From Chitinophaga niabensis (GTDB lineage Bacteria; Bacteroidota; Bacteroidia; Chitinophagales; Chitinophagaceae), in NCBI RefSeq assembly GCF_900129465.1, contig NZ_FSRA01000002.1, positions 186,001 to 250,000 of the forward strand: 64,000 nucleotides of DNA, given 5' to 3'. Within the stretch, counting starts at the first letter, position 1; every line of letters begins with the position of its first letter. Positions 43,496 through 51,835 of this stretch are shown piece by piece. The notes under the pieces were generated by a model. That model saw only the letters and a list, made by a program, of their open reading frames with translations. It was not told the origin of the DNA and ran no database searches. A program made the position numbers and the translations under genes.

Positions 43496-46400
43496 TTAGA
43501 AGCCAAGAACTAAGTTAAATCCGAATGAACGGGTAGATGGGAATTGAGCCGTCTCAAAACCCTGTACGATGCCCGTATCGCTAATTGTACCGAATTCAGG
43601 GTCAAACATCGGCCATGGAGACCATATGAATAAGTTACGACCATAGAATCCAAGTACTGCCTTTTGCAGACGCAGCTTTTTTATCAGCTTCGGCGAAAAA
43701 CCATATTCTACACGCGCTTCCCTGAATTTGATAAAATCTGTAGAGAATGTACTTCCCTCTGCATTATCTGCTCCGTAATGTGAACGGTAATACTCATCTA
43801 TATCCGTAGCGAGCGCTGTATTTTTCACAAACTTCCCGCTTCCATCATCCATAACACCATTACCGATCATACCACTATATCTTCCCGGCAGCGTGATCTT
43901 TGTTTTACCTTGTTCCGCGAGTTTATAGTTCATTAAAGAATGTGCAACTGCGCCGTACTGGCCATCAAACAGGAAAGTAAAGCGGAATTGTTTATAAGAG
44001 AATTCATTCGTCCATCCCAGCTTCCATTTAGGCGCGGTATTTCCGAGATACACAATGCCTTCAGTGATCTTTGCAAAACCGGTTCTGGCATCGTAGATGA
44101 TCTGGCCATCCGGAGCACGCTGATATCCTCTTCCATACATATCACCCATGCTGCCACCAACAGTTGCTACAATTGAACCACCCGCAATAGGGCCTGTTCT
44201 CAGTACAATGAAACTGTCCGGAAGGGATTTGATACGGTTACGGTTAGCAGAGAATACCACATTTGTACTCCACTTAAAGTTTTTAGTTTGTACGGGTGTG
44301 CCGTTTAAACCCAGCTCTATACCCTTGTTATTCACCACACCGGCATTGATAACAGACTCAGCGTAACCGGAGGCTGGGTCCAGCTTCCGTTTTATGATCT
44401 GGTTATGGGTATTACCTGAATAAACAGCCAGGTCAGCACCTAAACGGCCCTTAAACATTTTCAGCACAGCACCTGCTTCATACGTAACCGTTTTAAGCGG
44501 CACCAGGTTACCATTGGCCAATAAGGTTGGGTTACTTAATTCCCCATCAGATCCTATTACAGGATCATAATAATAGGAAGTAAAGTAAGGGGTTGTACCA
44601 CCGCTACCAACACCTGATGCAGAAAACCGCAGTTTTGCAAAATCCACCGATGCGGGTAATTTCACTACTTCAGACACAATGAAACTCGCACTGGCAGATG
44701 GATAGAAGAATCCCGAATTCTCGGTACGCTCTGGTGTGGCCAGTACGCTATTCCAGTCCTGGCGGGCTGTAAGGTCTAAGTAAAGGAAGTTCTTATATCC
44801 GCCGGAGATCAAACCATAGAAACTGTTGATCGCGTATTTACTTCTGTTCGGTATAGTGATCAATGGCCCTGCGCTATTAGCAAAGGAGAAGATACCGGGG
44901 ATCACGAGAGAATCCGCACGTGTTTCATCTTTGTTATAATTATTCCGCAGCGCACTTCCTCCTCCTGTAACAGAAAACTCAAAATCCCCTACCTTCTTAT
45001 TATATCTCAACAGGAAGTCTGTACTGCGTTCCATGGAAAAGATATTCTGCGTACGGTAACTACCAAAAGGAAGTTTAGCTCCCGCATCAAAAGGACGGCT
45101 TTGAGAACGTTGCTCATATCCGAAATCTACGGAAGTCCTTACCTGTAGGCTTAACTCTTTCGTAAAATTATAGGCTGCCTGCACATTACCTGTTAAACCA
45201 TTACGGTCTGAGGCATTGAGGAACTCATAAGAGATCGCATAAGGATTCTCAGGGAAAGTACTGAAGGGATATTTAATGGTTTTACCTTCCGCTCCCTTTG
45301 CCCAATAATTCCTTAACCAATCCGGATCTGCATTGGGTTGCCAGAAGATGTACCAGTACATGATGGACTGATTTCCATATCCTGCTCCCGGCAGGTTATC
45401 ACTGCTCTTGTTAGTATAGTTTATTTTTGAAGAGATCTGGAGCTTATCATTCACTTTGGAATTTACAGACAGGGATACGGTATTACGGTCATAACCTGTA
45501 TTAGGCAATATCCACTTGTTAGCTACATTGGTGAATGAAAAACGTGCAGTGGTCTTATCCGTACCACCATCCACACTCACTGTATTAGTTAATGTTCCGG
45601 CAGTAGTGAAGAACTTGTTTATTTTATTGGTATAAGGTACCCAGGGGGTCCTTTCTTTACCCACCGTTTGTGTTACCGGATCATACTGGAAGAACTTGCG
45701 GTCCTTATCAAACCTTGGTCCGTAAGCAGAGCTGGTACCGCTGGTGCTGGCACCATCCGCTGTGGTTCCATAGGAATAATAATCCATTCCTTCTGTACCC
45801 TGTCCGTATTCATATTGCAGGTCAGGCCAGCGGTTCACCGTTTCCAAAGAACCATTGGAACTGAAAGTAACACCCAGTCCCTTCCTTTTGCTGCTACCTG
45901 ATTTTGTAGTAATGATCAATGCACCATTCGCACCACGTTGACCATACAAGGCAGCAGCGCCGGGTCCTTTTAACACCGTAATGGATTCAATATCCTCAGG
46001 GTTGATGTCATTCAAACCACTACCATAATCCGCAGGCATGTTGTCGCTGCTGGTACCATAAGTGGATTCACCACCAATGGCAGTGCGGCGGCCGCTACCC
46101 TGGTTGATCACCACTCCATCCACAACAATCAGCGCTTCATCGTTACCATCCAGGTTGTTCTCTCCACGGAGAACGATCCTGTTGGAACCGGTAGGGCCAC
46201 TGTTAGACCTGATCAGGTTCACACCCGCGATCTTGCCGGACAATGCATCCGTCCAGTTATTGGATAATGCATCTGTTAACTGCTCCCCTTTTACAACGGT
46301 GGCAGAATAACCCAACGCTTTTTCATCACGTTTGATACCCAATGCGGTTACCACTACTTCACCCAATGATTTAGGATCCGGCAGTAATTGCACATTCAGT

Positions 46401-46726
46401 ACCTGTGTTGTTTTTACAGTAGCAACATGACTGATATAACCGATAAAAGAAAAAGTGATCTCTGTACCTGCACCGGAAACAGTGAGGGTATAATTACCCT
46501 TTGCATCTGTAACAGTTCCTTTATAGCCATCCTTTGGTTTAATATTAACGCCGATCAAAGCCTGTCCGTTTTCATCGGTTACCTTACCACGCACTACAAT
46601 ATCCTCAGCAGATCTTGCGGAAGACCGGAGTATTGGAGTGGTAGGGTCTTTTACTGTAGACTTGCCAATTGATGTGCTATAGACACACAATTGCAGGCCG
46701 GTGATAAGTAGGAAGAATTGTTTCAT
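43496..46726 (-). CDS. SusC/RagA-family TonB-dependent outer-membrane transporter (no STN domain)
   Basis: This 1076-residue protein has a signal peptide at about 1-21 (MKQFFLLITGLQLCVYSTSIG). The carboxypeptidase-like regulatory domain follows at about 43-112 (DIVVRGKVTDENGQALIGVN), then the TonB-box region (SLGEVVVTALGIKRDEKALG), a plug with LKGPGAAALYGQRGANGALI, and a barrel ending FGFNLVLGF. The absence of an STN domain agrees with the absence of a sigma-FecR pair, so this operon must be controlled from elsewhere or constitutively. A -7 box match lies 77 bases upstream of the ATG. Confidence 0.95.
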   Translation of the reverse strand: MKQFFLLITGLQLCVYSTSIGKSTVKDPTTPILRSSARSAEDIVVRGKVTDENGQALIGVNIKPKDGYKGTVTDAKGNYTLTVSGAGTEITFSFIGYISHVATVKTTQVLNVQLLPDPKSLGEVVVTALGIKRDEKALGYSATVVKGEQLTDALSNNWTDALSGKIAGVNLIRSNSGPTGSNRIVLRGENNLDGNDEALIVVDGVVINQGSGRRTAIGGESTYGTSSDNMPADYGSGLNDINPEDIESITVLKGPGAAALYGQRGANGALIITTKSGSSKRKGLGVTFSSNGSLETVNRWPDLQYEYGQGTEGMDYYSYGTTADGASTSGTSSAYGPRFDKDRKFFQYDPVTQTVGKERTPWVPYTNKINKFFTTAGTLTNTVSVDGGTDKTTARFSFTNVANKWILPNTGYDRNTVSLSVNSKVNDKLQISSKINYTNKSSDNLPGAGYGNQSIMYWYIFWQPNADPDWLRNYWAKGAEGKTIKYPFSTFPENPYAISYEFLNASDRNGLTGNVQAAYNFTKELSLQVRTSVDFGYEQRSQSRPFDAGAKLPFGSYRTQNIFSMERSTDFLLRYNKKVGDFEFSVTGGGSALRNNYNKDETRADSLVIPGIFSFANSAGPLITIPNRSKYAINSFYGLISGGYKNFLYLDLTARQDWNSVLATPERTENSGFFYPSASASFIVSEVVKLPASVDFAKLRFSASGVGSGGTTPYFTSYYYDPVIGSDGELSNPTLLANGNLVPLKTVTYEAGAVLKMFKGRLGADLAVYSGNTHNQIIKRKLDPASGYAESVINAGVVNNKGIELGLNGTPVQTKNFKWSTNVVFSANRNRIKSLPDSFIVLRTGPIAGGSIVATVGGSMGDMYGRGYQRAPDGQIIYDARTGFAKITEGIVYLGNTAPKWKLGWTNEFSYKQFRFTFLFDGQYGAVAHSLMNYKLAEQGKTKITLPGRYSGMIGNGVMDDGSGKFVKNTALATDIDEYYRSHYGADNAEGSTFSTDFIKFREARVEYGFSPKLIKKLRLQKAVLGFYGRNLFIWSPWPMFDPEFGTISDTGIVQGFETAQFPSTRSFGFNLVLGF

Positions 46727-46802
46727 TCACAATGTATTTAATGTAATTATAACCTTGCATTAGGTTGATATACAGGTTTCAGTTGATTACTTTTTTCTTG
46801 CG

Positions 46803-46810
46803 CAAAAGTA
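46803..46810 (-). promoter_or_regulatory. Candidate -7 box of the SusC-SusD-DUF5689 operon
   Basis: On the minus strand TACTTTTG matches TAnnTTTG fully, 77 bases upstream of the SusC start. No TTG stands 19-21 bases further upstream; TTA is the nearest. The surrounding bases are AT-rich. Confidence 0.35.
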
Positions 46811-46976
46811 AATAAGCCTTACTTAACCCTATATTAAGCTTATATTATGTTTAAGATGCTTTCAGGGAAATTAAGCAGTGCAATTCACTAACATGGAAAA
46901 TTTGACGAATGATTGGAAAATAGCGATACGTGGGCCTTACGGCATTCATGGTGCTGCATAGCAACATCGTTTGTTC

Positions 46977-47090
46977 ATGGTATTAATGATTTTGGTTTTA
47001 GTTTACGTGGTTGAAAAAATCCTTGCTAATGAAACTTCTAAAATCCGTGGAAAAAGGGATGATGCTAATATAGAGATAAAACGAAATTAA
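46977..47090 (+). CDS. Possible 37-residue small membrane protein
   Basis: An ATG at 46977 opens a 37-codon frame beginning MVLMILVLVYVVEKIL and ending KIRGKRDDANIEIKRN. That gives a hydrophobic N-terminal helix followed by a charged tail, a common layout for small membrane proteins. No convincing ribosome binding site precedes it, and a frame this short is expected by chance in AT-rich DNA. It is recorded because the gap is otherwise unexplained. Confidence 0.15.
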   Translation: MVLMILVLVYVVEKILANETSKIRGKRDDANIEIKRN

Positions 47091-47199
47091 ACAAAATTAA
47101 ATTAGAATTAATTAATCGTAACCAGATATGAAACACAATGAAAGGCAGGTACACAACAGGTTAGTTCATAAACAAGCAACTGTTTATCAATGTATTTAT

Positions 47200-47244
47200 A
47201 AATATAAAAAAGAATCCTTCCCCACTATTACCCGGTGAGGAAGG
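47200..47244 (-). terminator. Intrinsic terminator after the GH-D-like hydrolase
   Basis: On the minus strand a 10-bp stem (47244-47235 with 47225-47216, one G-U pair) around a nine-base loop is followed by ATTCTTTTTTATATTT. It lies 36 bases after the stop at 47280. Confidence 0.75.
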
Positions 47245-47279
47245 AAGGAAATGAAACTTATCTAATGAGGGACAGGCTG

Positions 47280-49790
47280 TCAGAATATCCGTACCGTCTG
47301 CCGCCTGGTGTCATTTGTAATAGTCCATAATATATTATTGCCGCTCACTGGCTCCGACGTATGCACCAACCGTTCTGCCAGTATATAACTTTCAAACCCT
47401 GCGGCTTTACTGAATTCAATCGTGATGCTTTTGCCTGCATAAGGCAGCAGGTCAAAAGAGAGCATAGTCCACGGTGCAGCTTTTTCACTGGGCATACCGG
47501 ACTTTGCATAACCCGCAAAGTTATTCAGCCTCCCTTTGTTGGATCGTTGTACCTTTACCGTATCCCCATTGATCTTTACGGATGGCGATTCCGGACGGCC
47601 GATCACCAGCAGATCACATCTGCCTTTCACATCCGCCGGCACTTCTGCACGAACCACTCCATTATTAACAGTGAAGCGGATCCCTGGAACAGGTTTCGCC
47701 GAAGGCAGGGACTTTCCCTTTTCAAATTCAAGGGCCAACGTAGCATATCCCGGCAATTCAATTTCCATATTCTTCCCGGCAGTGAAAGTAAGGGGGTAAA
47801 CATCCTGGTAAGGAAATACCACTTTGCCTTTATAAGATTGCCCGGCCATACCTTTAAATCCAACGGACTGATCAAAAGGAATGATCAGTTTCTGAGATGC
47901 TGCCTGTGTATTCCTGGCTACCAGCACTCCCTTTTCACCATCCCAGCCAATATATCCATAAGCATTTCCTTCATCCGGCCGGCCACCCACAAATACGGTA
48001 TTGGTCAATGCCCCTAAATGTTCCTTCGCCCATCCATCCACTGTACACAAGGCTTTCCAATCTTCCGGTTTCATCACGGATGGAGAGATGTACCATTCTT
48101 TCAGCAAAGTACCCCGGCCGTAATGCATCAATACATACTCTGCCCAGTCCTGTACATTATCTTCTTTACTTTCCATCATCCCCCGGCTGTTCTTAATAAT
48201 GCCATGCGTCATTAATCGCGATACCGGAACCAGCGGCCGGTCTGCCGGATTACCAAACATACGCCAGATGTAAGTATCCCTGTCTGTAGATGCCATGGCA
48301 CGCGTAGAGATCTCCGGCCAGTTACCATTGGTACCATCATCTCCTGCCAACATCCATAAATAATCACTGTACATCAGCCACCAGGGAGAAAACCATACCC
48401 AGTTAGTGAGGTTCTGATAAATCCCCGGATTCATTTTCCGGGTGGCCAGCAATATTTCAATGGCTGCATCCAGCGTTGCCTCGTGCCCATGACGGTCTGT
48501 TGCAGGATGATTATTCCCTTCATCTGTATCACTTAATACATTGAAGTCGTGTTTATAATAAAGCGCGTTCACCTGTTTGGCAATGGCAGGGACCTTCTCC
48601 AGCACTTCTGTTTTATACTTTGTGGCAGACAGGCTGTAGTTCCGGCCATACCGGGAAAAATATTTATTTCGCTTCGCTTCCTTATAACCATGTTCCACAC
48701 CCCAATCGATATTATTGGTATAACCATTTAAAGAAAGCCATAAACCGAAACCAACGCCCTCGCTGCTGAGCCGCTCGCTTAATACTTTCACATCTTCATA
48801 ACCATTGGGGAAATATTGCCTGGAAGGCTCCCAGATAGACTTCCTGTCCTGCCAGCCATCGTCTGCCACCATCGCATCCATCTTTACGCCATATGGTGTG
48901 ATCGCTTCTTTAAAGGAACGCCAGATGTTCAGTAAGCCATCACCTTTAAGGTCTTTTGCCTGTGGCTCAAACCAATTATTAAAATGAAGGAAAGACCTTG
49001 GTGCTTTCCACATCGTAGTCATGTAATGTGTAAATGCAGTACCGGCCGTTTCTCTTTCCTGCACTACACCCATCACTGCTGTTTTACTTTCTATCTGAAA
49101 ATTGGACTGCGTATACCCTGGAAAATGCATTAGGCGCACCAGCCCCTTTTGTGCATTTGGTTCTATATCCCTCCCTTCCAGATCGATGTAACTATAGTTC
49201 CCCACTTTTTCATAATAACGGTTATAGTCCTTTGGCGTATTACCATCTGTATGCCTGCTGTAACCGGCCGGGTATTCCAATCCTGTGAACCATTGATCGT
49301 TGATGAACACCGGTTCTCCCCTTCCTCCGCCTTCAGCTTTTTTATCTGTGATAAAACGTTCTACTTCCAAACGGTCTACCGTAGCCATTTTCTTATATGC
49401 CAGCGTGATGGTTTTACGGGTATAGGGTTGGCCTTTCACCAGATAGTATTTGATCCGCAGCAGATCAGGTATGGCTGCTGTTTTAGTAAAAGCCTGGTAT
49501 TGAATAATAATGAAATTCGTGTCTTTGTTTGTGAACACAGCAGGTTTGCCGCTTGCCCGGAAATCTGAAATGGAATACGTTCTATCCTCATTCATCGGCA
49601 AAATATTTACCTCCTCGCTTTTCACAGATAACTGTTTATCTCCTTTAATATCAGAGAAGGCTGTGGTGCGCCACACCTTTCCATCAAATGATAATGTTCT
49701 TTTGATCAGATCATTCTTTAGAACGATCTGTTGTGCATGCAGAAGAGAAGGTACAGTTATAAAAACCGCTAGCATTATGCTTTTAATCAT
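47280..49790 (-). CDS. Secreted glycoside hydrolase resembling clan GH-D (GH36/GH27-like alpha-galactosidase)
   Basis: From ATG 49790 (MIKSIMLAVFITVPSLLHAQ) the protein has 836 residues; the frame extends two codons further only by a TTG. After the signal peptide an N-terminal beta-sandwich (about 20-270) precedes a TIM barrel. Barrel motifs are AMVADDGWQD (Asp310, Asp311), VGFGLWLSLNGY, LYYKHDFNV (Asp415, placed like the nucleophile of the KxD motif in this clan), and YSDYLWMLAGDD (Asp476, a candidate acid/base). C-terminal beta domains follow to residue 836. The fold call is fairly safe, but the sugar specificity is not. It is a single gene, divergent from the VOC gene at 49984. Confidence 0.72.
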   Translation of the reverse strand: MIKSIMLAVFITVPSLLHAQQIVLKNDLIKRTLSFDGKVWRTTAFSDIKGDKQLSVKSEEVNILPMNEDRTYSISDFRASGKPAVFTNKDTNFIIIQYQAFTKTAAIPDLLRIKYYLVKGQPYTRKTITLAYKKMATVDRLEVERFITDKKAEGGGRGEPVFINDQWFTGLEYPAGYSRHTDGNTPKDYNRYYEKVGNYSYIDLEGRDIEPNAQKGLVRLMHFPGYTQSNFQIESKTAVMGVVQERETAGTAFTHYMTTMWKAPRSFLHFNNWFEPQAKDLKGDGLLNIWRSFKEAITPYGVKMDAMVADDGWQDRKSIWEPSRQYFPNGYEDVKVLSERLSSEGVGFGLWLSLNGYTNNIDWGVEHGYKEAKRNKYFSRYGRNYSLSATKYKTEVLEKVPAIAKQVNALYYKHDFNVLSDTDEGNNHPATDRHGHEATLDAAIEILLATRKMNPGIYQNLTNWVWFSPWWLMYSDYLWMLAGDDGTNGNWPEISTRAMASTDRDTYIWRMFGNPADRPLVPVSRLMTHGIIKNSRGMMESKEDNVQDWAEYVLMHYGRGTLLKEWYISPSVMKPEDWKALCTVDGWAKEHLGALTNTVFVGGRPDEGNAYGYIGWDGEKGVLVARNTQAASQKLIIPFDQSVGFKGMAGQSYKGKVVFPYQDVYPLTFTAGKNMEIELPGYATLALEFEKGKSLPSAKPVPGIRFTVNNGVVRAEVPADVKGRCDLLVIGRPESPSVKINGDTVKVQRSNKGRLNNFAGYAKSGMPSEKAAPWTMLSFDLLPYAGKSITIEFSKAAGFESYILAERLVHTSEPVSGNNILWTITNDTRRQTVRIF

Positions 49791-49924
49791 AAACAATAAA
49801 GATGTACCGTAAATTAAATCCTTTCAGGGGGCAGCGGGGATACTATTTTGCTCTTTTGTAGCTGTTTTTAAACAGTGCCTCCGGCAGATGGCTTCCTTTT
49901 TGTTGTAAAATAGTTTTATACCCC

Positions 49925-49940
49925 TGACACAGGGCTGTCA
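49925..49940. promoter_or_regulatory. Candidate operator (inverted repeat) upstream of the VOC-YdeI operon
   Basis: TGACA and TGTCA form a palindrome with a six-base spacer. It ends 11 bases before the -7 box at 49952, where a bound protein would block or assist polymerase. The arms are only five bases, so chance occurrence is possible. Confidence 0.3.
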
Positions 49941-49951
49941 CAAGCCACTTT

Positions 49952-49959
49952 TACCTTTG
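49952..49959 (+). promoter_or_regulatory. Candidate -7 box of the VOC-YdeI operon
   Basis: TACCTTTG is a full match to TAnnTTTG, 24 bases before the ATG at 49984, which would give a leader of roughly 18 bases. No clear -33 TTTG is present; the inverted repeat at 49925-49940 occupies that region. Confidence 0.45.
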
Positions 49960-49983
49960 TTAAAACAATAAAACAAAAACATC

Positions 49984-50397
49984 ATGGCAAACAAACATCC
50001 ATTAAGAGGTTTCGCAACAGTAAGTTATTATGCAGCAGACCACGCAGCAGCAATTCAATGGTATAGTGAATTATTTGGCATAGCACCCTACTTCAATAAA
50101 CCAGGTTATGCAGAATTCCGTGTGGGGGACTACCAGCATGAATTAGGGCTTATTGATGCACAGTACAAACCAAAAGGTTCAGCTACCACACCCGGCGGAG
50201 AGATCATCTACTGGCATGTGGACAATATCGAAGAGTCCCTGGACAGGTTACTGGAACTCGGCGCTACCGCATACGAACCCATCATTCAACGTGGTGCCGG
50301 ATTTGTAACAGCCTCCGTGCTGGACCCTTTCGGAAACATCCTGGGCATTATGTACAACCCGCATTACCTGGAAGTGTTCAACTCCATTAAAAAATAA
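49984..50397 (+). CDS. VOC (glyoxalase/bleomycin-resistance fold) family protein
   Basis: This 137-residue cytoplasmic protein has the paired beta-alpha-beta-beta-beta modules of the vicinal oxygen chelate fold: GFATVSYYAADHAAAIQWYSELFG, FRVGDYQHELGLID, then IIYWHVDNIEESLDRLLELGA and the closing DPFGNILGIMYNP. Members are metal-dependent isomerases, dioxygenases or antibiotic-binding proteins. The metal ligands are not certain here (candidates are His in QHELG and in YWHVDN, with a Glu-free C-terminal strand). It is followed four bases later by the YdeI-like gene, so the two form an operon. Confidence 0.88.
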   Translation: MANKHPLRGFATVSYYAADHAAAIQWYSELFGIAPYFNKPGYAEFRVGDYQHELGLIDAQYKPKGSATTPGGEIIYWHVDNIEESLDRLLELGATAYEPIIQRGAGFVTASVLDPFGNILGIMYNPHYLEVFNSIKK

Positions 50398-50401
50398 AGA
50401 C

Positions 50402-50980
50402 ATGGAAAAAGTACACGGCATACCTGCATTCCACGCCCGTTCCGTCAAAGATTGGCGGAACTGGCTGGAAAAGCATGGCACGAAAGAAAAAGCAGTATGG
50501 CTCATCATCTATCACCAGAAAAGTAAAACACCCAGCGTACACTATGCACAATCCATCGAGCATTCTCTTTGCTACGGCTGGATAGACAGTAAGGCACTCA
50601 AGAGGGATAAAGAAAGTTTTTACTTATCCTTCACCCCGCGCAAACCCAAAAGCAATTGGAGCAAAACAAACCGCGAAAGGGTTGCCCGTATGACGGAACA
50701 GGGATTGATGAGGCCAGCCGGCCAGGCCATGATAGACCTCGCCAAAGCAACAGGGACCTGGGATGGACTGGCAGCCGCACAGGATACCATCGTTCCGGAT
50801 GATCTGAAAAAGTTATTTAACAGGAATAAAAAAGCCTTTAAGAACTTCGATGCCTTTGCTCCTTCTTCCAAGCGCGTGATCCTGGAATGGATAGCCAAAG
50901 CTAAAAAACCTGAAACCAGGCAGCGGCGTGTATTGCAAACGGTGGAACTGGCTGCGGAGAATGTGAAGGCAAATCATTAA
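50402..50980 (+). CDS. YdeI/OmpD-associated (OmdA) family protein
   Basis: This 192-residue cytoplasmic protein matches the YdeI-like family: IPAFHARSVKDWRNWLEKHG, then AVWLIIYHQKSKTPSVHY, SLCYGWIDSKALKRD, FTPRKPKSNWSKTNRERVARM, and a C-terminal helical stretch LFNRNKKAFKNFDAFAPSSKRVILEWI. Members are annotated as bacteriocin-protection or stress-related proteins, but their biochemistry is not settled. It starts four bases after the VOC stop and is surely co-transcribed with it. The hairpin just downstream may terminate the operon. Confidence 0.85.
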   Translation: MEKVHGIPAFHARSVKDWRNWLEKHGTKEKAVWLIIYHQKSKTPSVHYAQSIEHSLCYGWIDSKALKRDKESFYLSFTPRKPKSNWSKTNRERVARMTEQGLMRPAGQAMIDLAKATGTWDGLAAAQDTIVPDDLKKLFNRNKKAFKNFDAFAPSSKRVILEWIAKAKKPETRQRRVLQTVELAAENVKANH

Positions 50981-50994
50981 TGAATTACCTTTGC

Positions 50995-51021
50995 AAAAGA
51001 GCCGTTCCAAAGCAGAACGGC
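50995..51021. terminator. Hairpin of the repeated CAAAGCA-loop type between convergent genes
   Basis: A perfect 7-bp stem GCCGTTC/GAACGGC (51001-51007 with 51015-51021) carries the loop CAAAGCA. The minus-strand reading ends CTCTTTTGC, giving a modest T tract; the plus strand lacks one. The segment CCAAAGCAGAACGGCCC is identical in the terminator at 30132-30163. It lies between the YdeI-like gene and the convergent genes at 51032-51704. Confidence 0.5.
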
Positions 51022-51031
51022 CCGGTATAGG

Positions 51032-51226
51032 CTAAGCAGGAATGATCTTCATCCTGCAAATATGCGCTTCTCCCCGGGAGTCGTATAGTAAAAAAACGGC
51101 ATCTTCTAAGTAATTGATACTCAGCCTATCCGATTCTTGACATAGGCTTGACATAGGCTCAAGATAGGGCTCGCGTTTGACGCTGGTATTAATACCGCAG
51201 GAACATATGATGATTAGGGTTAGCAT
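51032..51226 (-). CDS. Possible small lipoprotein-like protein (64 residues)
   Basis: A frame from ATG 51226 overlaps the last 38 bases of the acetyltransferase gene and ends 11 bases before the hairpin at 50995-51021. It begins MLTLIIICSCGINTS, a very short hydrophobic run ending in Cys that resembles a minimal lipobox. The rest (for example RLSINYLEDAVFLLYDSRGE) is not recognised. The terminator-like structure right after the stop is the main support. An 11-base tandem repeat lies inside the frame and is not a multiple of three, which argues against a long-conserved coding sequence. Confidence 0.25.
   Translation of the reverse strand: MLTLIIICSCGINTSVKREPYLEPMSSLCQESDRLSINYLEDAVFLLYDSRGEAHICRMKIIPA
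51136..51168. repeat. Three 11-base tandem repeats (CTTGACATAGG)
   Basis: CTTGACATAGG occurs at 51136-51146 and exactly again at 51147-51157, followed by the degenerate copy CTCAAGATAGG at 51158-51168. AGCCTAT at 51123-51129 is an inverted match to ATAGGCT at 51142-51148. It lies just downstream of the acetyltransferase gene. Confidence 0.7.
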
Positions 51227-51704
51227 GCGTAGGCGAGATCTGAAAATCAAAACTCCCTATTGGCTCAAATCCTGCCCTCATATAGAAATCAATCGCCCGG
51301 TGGTTTTCCTTCCACACAAATAACCACATACCTGCCTGTTTACTCTTCCGCGACAGATCAACATTGAACTGGTATAATTGATACCCCAGCTTCAGGTTGT
51401 AAAAATCCTGCAACAGGTATAACCGCTCCAGTTTGGTAACATTCTTTAATTGAATAGCAGGATGCGAAGCATTGAGGATGATCTTTGAATAACCCGCCGG
51501 TTGCTGATCGTGGTAAATGAGGTGAAAGATATTATTGGTATCGCTGAGTTCTGCTTTCAAAGTTTCCCCGCTGAACTTCTCCTCCACATACCTCGTTATA
51601 TCTTCCGGCGGTGCGCTGTGGCCATGAGATGTTATGAACGTTCTTTTACCGATATCGGCTATTAAGGCAAGGTTTTCCAATGTTGCTTTGATAATGGAGG
51701 CCAT
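51189..51704 (-). CDS. GNAT-family N-acetyltransferase
   Basis: This 171-residue cytoplasmic protein shows the GNAT fold: an N-terminal strand-helix IIKATLENLALIADIGKRTF, the strand NNIFHLIYHDQQPAGYSKIIL, KLERLYLLQDFYNLKLGYQLYQF in place of the acetyl-CoA loop (a Q/RxxGxG/A-like position, here YNLKLGYQL), and the late strands GMWLFVWKENHRAIDFYMRAGFEPIGSFDF. It would transfer an acetyl group from acetyl-CoA to an amine; the acceptor is unknown. It is convergent with the VOC-YdeI operon and divergent from the hydrolase-like gene at 51836. Confidence 0.88.
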   Translation of the reverse strand: MASIIKATLENLALIADIGKRTFITSHGHSAPPEDITRYVEEKFSGETLKAELSDTNNIFHLIYHDQQPAGYSKIILNASHPAIQLKNVTKLERLYLLQDFYNLKLGYQLYQFNVDLSRKSKQAGMWLFVWKENHRAIDFYMRAGFEPIGSFDFQISPTHANPNHHMFLRY

Positions 51705-51835
51705 ATGTCGTTAGGTTAAATGTATGCCTAATAAATATATCCCAATTCCCTTAAAAAATCTCCAATTTTCTTCTATCTTGTTCGCCATCATTATCTCCAC
51801 GTCAGCAGTTATTCATTGATCATAAAACTACACGC

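Larger units (their letters stand above)
46727..47279. other. 553-base AT-rich gap upstream of the SusC-SusD-DUF5689 operon
   Basis: This is the only stretch above 300 bases without a clear gene. It contains the candidate -7 box at 46803 (minus), the terminator of the hydrolase gene at 47200-47244 (minus) and two very short plus-strand frames (46893-46961, 22 codons; 46977-47090, 37 codons). I see no repeat, mobile element or tRNA. Its base composition is visibly more AT-rich than the flanking genes, as expected of a regulatory region. Confidence 0.6.

Noticed and set aside
49836..49850. GGGGATACTATTTTG, similar to the conserved GGGATACTATTGTC block of the SusC leaders
   Set aside because: It is not next to a FecR or SusC gene, the match breaks after TATT, and no hairpin follows. 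Likely chance.
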